Positions 60,750-64,000 of a stretch of DNA of 64,000 bases are shown in pieces. The stretch comes from JANNWF01 sp038205755. GTDB lineage: Bacteria; Pseudomonadota; Gammaproteobacteria; Xanthomonadales; Xanthomonadaceae. The translations under genes were made by a program, and so were the position numbers. Positions within the stretch are counted from its first letter, which is position 1; each line of letters starts with the position of its first letter. Under the pieces are notes generated by a model, which was given only the letters and a program-made list of their open reading frames with translations, was not told where the DNA came from and ran no database searches. Location: the NCBI GenBank assembly GCA_038205755.1, contig JBBRBN010000009.1:8393-72392 (forward strand). Reading direction: 5' to 3'.

Positions 60750-62765
60750 TCAGTCCCAGCTGTCGGGCATCGGCGCGGATTTCGACCCGGCGACGACCTG
60801 ATTGCGGCCGCCTGCCTTGGCCTGATAAAGCGCCTGGTCGGCTTCTTCAATCAACGCCTCGACCGCGCTGATTTCGCCGCCACGGCGAGCCGCCACCCCG
60901 ATACTCAGGGTGACCTGGGGCTCATCATCCGTGCCGCTGTCGTGTACTGCCGCCACCGCTGATGCGGCCAGCCGCATCGCGCTGTCGAGGTCAAAATCCG
61001 GCAGCACCAGCAGAAACTCCTCGCCGCCGTAGCGGCCGAGCTCGGCCTGCGACGGCAGCAACGCCAGCACCGTGTGAACAATGCGGCAAAGCACTCGATC
61101 TCCAACCCCGTGGCCGAAGCGGTCGTTGACCGACTTGAAGCGGTCAACGTCGATCAGCGCGACAGCCACGCTGCGGCGGTGGCTGTTGGCGGAGGTGACA
61201 ACCTTGTCGAGCACGTCAAGCACGTGCCGGCGGTTGGCGATTCCGGTCAGCGCGTCCGAGGTCGCGGCAACCTGCAGGGCCTTGGCCTTTTCGGCCAGCG
61301 TCGCATTGGCCGCGGCAATCTCGCGGCGGCTATCCCGCAACTCCGCATTGCTGGCCGCGAGCCGTGCGCCGATCTGCAGGCTGCGTCGGTACAGCCACCC
61401 AAGCACGCCGGCCGCCAGCAGCAGTCCAAGGATGAGCCCGATGCCGACCCGTCGACCATACTCCTGGCGCTCCAGACGCAGCGCCTTGATCTCGTTCTGG
61501 CGCGCCAGCTCCTCGATCCGTCGGCGACTGGCTTCGACCTCTTGGCGGTACTCGATCAATGCGATGCGGCGGCTCGACTCGCGCCCGCTGATCTGCTCGA
61601 GCAGGGAGTTGCTGGCAACCGCCAGCGTCAGTGCGCGCCCCAGATCGCCCTGCTCGCGCAGCAGCGGCACCATCGCAAGATAGGCCTCGTAGAGCTGCAG
61701 CACATCGCCTGCCGCCTCGTAGTTGGGAACCGCCGCGTCGAACTTTTGCAGCGCCTGGTCGGGCTTGCCCTCCAGAAGGTCGGCCCGACCAAGGGAGAAG
61801 ATGGCATCGGCTACGGTGCGATCCTGATCCAGCATCTGAGCCAGCGTGCGGGACTCTTCCAGCGCTTGACGGGCCTCGTCCAGGCGGCCCAGTCCAAGCA
61901 GGGCCCGGCCGCGCTCAAGCGCGCTGTAGGTCAGCCCGGGGGTGCTTTCGAAACGCTCCGACAGGGTCGCGGCCTCTCCGGCAACCGCAAGCGCCTCCTG
62001 ATGCTTTCCCTCCTCGTTGGCCAGCCGCGCCAGGCTGCCAAGCGGCGCACTCGCGCGCATCGGATCGGGATGCCGGCGAGCTACGTCCAAGGCTTGCTCA
62101 AGATGCCCGCGCGCCTCACCGTAATCGCGCATGCCCAGATAGAGCAGCCCCAGATAGTGATGGGTGCGATCCAGGCTGACCTTGGCACCGGCGCGCTGCA
62201 GCGCGAGGCTGGCCTCGAGCGACTCAATGGCGCGCACAAACTGGCCCTGGTTCGACAGCACCAGGCCCAGATGGGTCAGCGACTCGCCCTCGCCGTCAGC
62301 GTCACCGACAGCTCGGAACAGCGCCAACGCGGCCTCCAGTCCGCTGCGCGCCGCTTCCAGCCGGCCCTGCCGGCGATCAATCAGAGCCAACTGCATCCGC
62401 GAGTCGGCCTCCTGCTGCCGGTCGCCGCTGCTGCGGGCGCGCGTTAACCGGGCGTTGTGTATTTCGACCACTTCCGCGTAGTGGCCAAGCAGGAAGGCAA
62501 TGTCGGCCAGCGCGATCTCAGCCCGGCCCAGCAGCTCAGCGTCATCCGCCTGGCGAGCGTCCCGGGCCAGCTCGCGCCAGATCTGCTGGGCGCCTGGAAC
62601 GTCTCCCGAATGGATCCGGTGCAGCGCCTCGGCCATGCGCGCCTCGGTGTCTGCCGCCGGGCCAGCGAGCGCCGCGTCCTCGACTGGCTCGGACTCCGGC
62701 GTCCGGGCCTGGGCCGCCAACGCGGCTCCCAATGCAACGATCAATACGGCGGCAAGCAGCTTCAT
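60750..62765 (-). CDS. TPR-containing diguanylate cyclase (GGDEF)
   Basis: A 671-residue membrane protein. The signal/anchor (KLLAAVLIVALGAALAAQA) suggests that the N-terminal part is periplasmic: TPR units span about residues 40-380 (ESLTHLGLVLSNQGQFVRAIESLEASLAL, DYGEARGHLEQALDVARRH). A single membrane segment (GIGLILGLLLAAGVLGWLYRRSL) and a coiled linker precede the GGDEF domain with DVDRFKSVNDRFGHGVGD and GRYGGEEFLLVLP, so c-di-GMP synthesis is expected. A TPR sensor linked to GGDEF suggests protein-protein sensing in the periplasm. No EAL domain. Confidence 0.9.
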   Translation of the reverse strand: MKLLAAVLIVALGAALAAQARTPESEPVEDAALAGPAADTEARMAEALHRIHSGDVPGAQQIWRELARDARQADDAELLGRAEIALADIAFLLGHYAEVVEIHNARLTRARSSGDRQQEADSRMQLALIDRRQGRLEAARSGLEAALALFRAVGDADGEGESLTHLGLVLSNQGQFVRAIESLEASLALQRAGAKVSLDRTHHYLGLLYLGMRDYGEARGHLEQALDVARRHPDPMRASAPLGSLARLANEEGKHQEALAVAGEAATLSERFESTPGLTYSALERGRALLGLGRLDEARQALEESRTLAQMLDQDRTVADAIFSLGRADLLEGKPDQALQKFDAAVPNYEAAGDVLQLYEAYLAMVPLLREQGDLGRALTLAVASNSLLEQISGRESSRRIALIEYRQEVEASRRRIEELARQNEIKALRLERQEYGRRVGIGLILGLLLAAGVLGWLYRRSLQIGARLAASNAELRDSRREIAAANATLAEKAKALQVAATSDALTGIANRRHVLDVLDKVVTSANSHRRSVAVALIDVDRFKSVNDRFGHGVGDRVLCRIVHTVLALLPSQAELGRYGGEEFLLVLPDFDLDSAMRLAASAVAAVHDSGTDDEPQVTLSIGVAARRGGEISAVEALIEEADQALYQAKAGGRNQVVAGSKSAPMPDSWD

Positions 62766-62870
62766 CCGATCCAGACCACGTGCAGACGACCGCTGTATGG
62801 TAGGTCCGAGCCCGCAGCAGCGATAGGCCACGATGCCCGCGGTTCGTCTATTTCGTGTCGCTCGGGGATA

Positions 62871-63677
62871 ATGTCGGGCATGCATACGCCAAGCAGTGTG
62901 ACTGACCCTCTCATCGTCGCCGGACGCCACTTTCGCTCTCGCCTGCTGACCGGCACCGGCAAGTTCAAGGATCTCGACGAGACCCGCCGCGCGACCGAGG
63001 CGGCAGGCGCCGAGATCGTCACCGTCGCCATCCGGCGCAGCAACATCGGCCAGATGCCGGGCGAACCCAACCTGCTTGATGTGCTGCCGCCCGACCGCTA
63101 CACGCTGTTGCCCAATACCGCTGGCTGCTACAGCGCGGCGGAAGCGATCCGCACCTGCCGGCTGGCGCGCGAACTGCTGGATGGCCACACCCTGGTCAAG
63201 CTCGAAGTATTGGGCGACCCGCGCACGCTGTTCCCGGACGTTTTGCAAACGCTGCAGGCGGCCGAAGTGCTGGTTGCCGAAGGATTCGAGGTGATGGTGT
63301 ATACCTCCGACGACCCGATCCTCGCCAAGCGGCTGGAGCAGATCGGCTGCGTCGCGGTGATGCCGCTGGCGGCGCCGATCGGCTCGGGACTCGGCGTGCA
63401 GAATCGCTACAATCTGCTTGAAATCATCGAGAACGCCAAGGTGCCGATCCTGGTCGACGCCGGCGTCGGAACCGCGTCAGATGCCGCCATCGCGATGGAG
63501 CTGGGCTGCGACGGCGTGCTGATGAACACCGCGATTGCCGGCGCCCGCGATCCGGTGCTGATGGCGCGCGCGATGAAGCGCGCGGTGGAAGCCGGACGCG
63601 ATGCCTTCCGCGCTGGACGAATCCCGCGCAAGCGCTACGCCAGCGCGTCGTCGCCGGTCGACGGCCTGATCGGCTGA
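62871..63677 (+). CDS. thiG: Thiazole synthase ThiG
   Basis: Builds the thiazole of thiamin from DXP, dehydroglycine and ThiS-thiocarboxylate. The 268-residue TIM-barrel protein has RSRLLTGTGKFKD, EIVTVAIRRSN, LLPNTAGCYSAAEAIRTCRLARE, LVKLEVLGDPRTLFPD, PIGSGLGVQNRYNL and ILVDAGVGTASDAAIAMELGCDGVLMNTAIAGA. The start is either ATG 62871 or ATG 62880. Its stop overlaps the trmB start by one base. Confidence 0.95.
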   Translation: MSGMHTPSSVTDPLIVAGRHFRSRLLTGTGKFKDLDETRRATEAAGAEIVTVAIRRSNIGQMPGEPNLLDVLPPDRYTLLPNTAGCYSAAEAIRTCRLARELLDGHTLVKLEVLGDPRTLFPDVLQTLQAAEVLVAEGFEVMVYTSDDPILAKRLEQIGCVAVMPLAAPIGSGLGVQNRYNLLEIIENAKVPILVDAGVGTASDAAIAMELGCDGVLMNTAIAGARDPVLMARAMKRAVEAGRDAFRAGRIPRKRYASASSPVDGLIG

Positions 63678-64000
63678 TGGCCGACGAGGGGGTCAAGGCT
63701 CCGCTTCCGCTCGCGGAACGACTGCAGCGCAAGCCCTTCACCAAGCAGGATGGTCGCCGCACGGTGCGCAGTTTCGTCCTGCGCCAGGGACGTTTCACTT
63801 CGGCGCAGCAGCGCGCGTTCGATGAACTGTGGCCGCGCTTCGGCCTGGACTACAGCGGCGAGCCGCGCGACTTCGACGCGCTCTTCGGGCGCACGGCAAA
63901 ACGGGTGATGGAGATCGGCTTCGGTAACGGCGAGGCCTTGCGCTATGCCGCCGCACACGACCCCGAGCGCGACCATATCGGCATCGAAGTGCATGCTCCG
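63677..64000 (+). CDS. trmB: tRNA (guanine-N7)-methyltransferase, 5' part
   Basis: First 108 codons of a TrmB that forms m7G46 in tRNA; the gene runs off the right edge of the window. RSFVLRQGRFTSAQQRAFDELWPRFGL is the TrmB N-terminal signature and VMEIGFGNGEAL the SAM-binding motif I, followed by HDPERDHIGIEVH. It overlaps thiG by one base and is probably co-transcribed with it. Confidence 0.9.
   Translation, partial: MADEGVKAPLPLAERLQRKPFTKQDGRRTVRSFVLRQGRFTSAQQRAFDELWPRFGLDYSGEPRDFDALFGRTAKRVMEIGFGNGEALRYAAAHDPERDHIGIEVHAP

Overview
This is a GC-rich, gene-dense chromosomal segment that reads like a gammaproteobacterium of the Lysobacterales (Xanthomonadales). The support is the gene content: hemA-prfA, lgt-thyA-folA, RapA, a proteobacterial PstSCAB-PhoU block, rimK with its zinc-protease partner, and metK-ahcY-metF with an S-adenosylhomocysteine riboswitch. 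Repeats with a GTAG head, like those described in Stenotrophomonas and Xanthomonas relatives, point the same way. The assignment is inferred from gene content only.

Layout. 0-7 kb: hemA-prfA, a secreted protein with a Reeler-like domain, a DUF1800/DUF1501 pair and a beta-carbonic anhydrase. 7-13 kb: a Nudix hydrolase, a decayed M28 peptidase, folA-thyA-lgt, an RlmI-type methyltransferase, a TerC-type gene broken by an in-frame amber codon, and dgkA. 13-20 kb: a repeat cluster, then an overlapping operon of cupredoxin, receptor Ser/Thr kinase and outer-membrane barrel, then DUF533 and AIM24-like genes. 20-31 kb: a beta-CASP hydrolase, two M16 peptidase subunits, an M13 peptidase that has lost zinc ligands, RapA, a rhomboid protease, a CheY-like regulator and an alkyltransferase-like protein. 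31-38.7 kb: phoU-pstBACS with a possible Pho box, ExoD and asnB.

38.7-51 kb is the accessory part. It starts with a tandem array of REP-like hairpins. Next comes an ECF sigma/anti-sigma pair divergent from a secreted amidohydrolase operon; this block is flanked by diverged inverted copies of one sequence. It is followed by a caspase-like protein with a degenerate active site, a large exported TPR-CHAT protease with an intact His/Cys dyad, a small membrane protein, and a convergent second ECF sigma/anti-sigma pair. The small membrane protein and this anti-sigma candidate share a 12-residue motif. I regard this caspase-like/CHAT/sigma neighbourhood as the best candidate for a poorly described system.

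51-64 kb is mostly core metabolism. It holds the SAM cycle (metK, SAH riboswitch, ahcY, metF), a two-component system, rimK with a zinc protease, tRNA-Gly(CCC), thiS, a TPR-GGDEF diguanylate cyclase, thiG and the 5' part of trmB. Three full copies of a ~159-bp palindromic element flanked by YTAG-like 4-mers lie at 13.3, 50.8 and 58.0 kb. They look like non-autonomous transposable elements; one touches a gene start and another sits back to back with a second inverted-repeat element.
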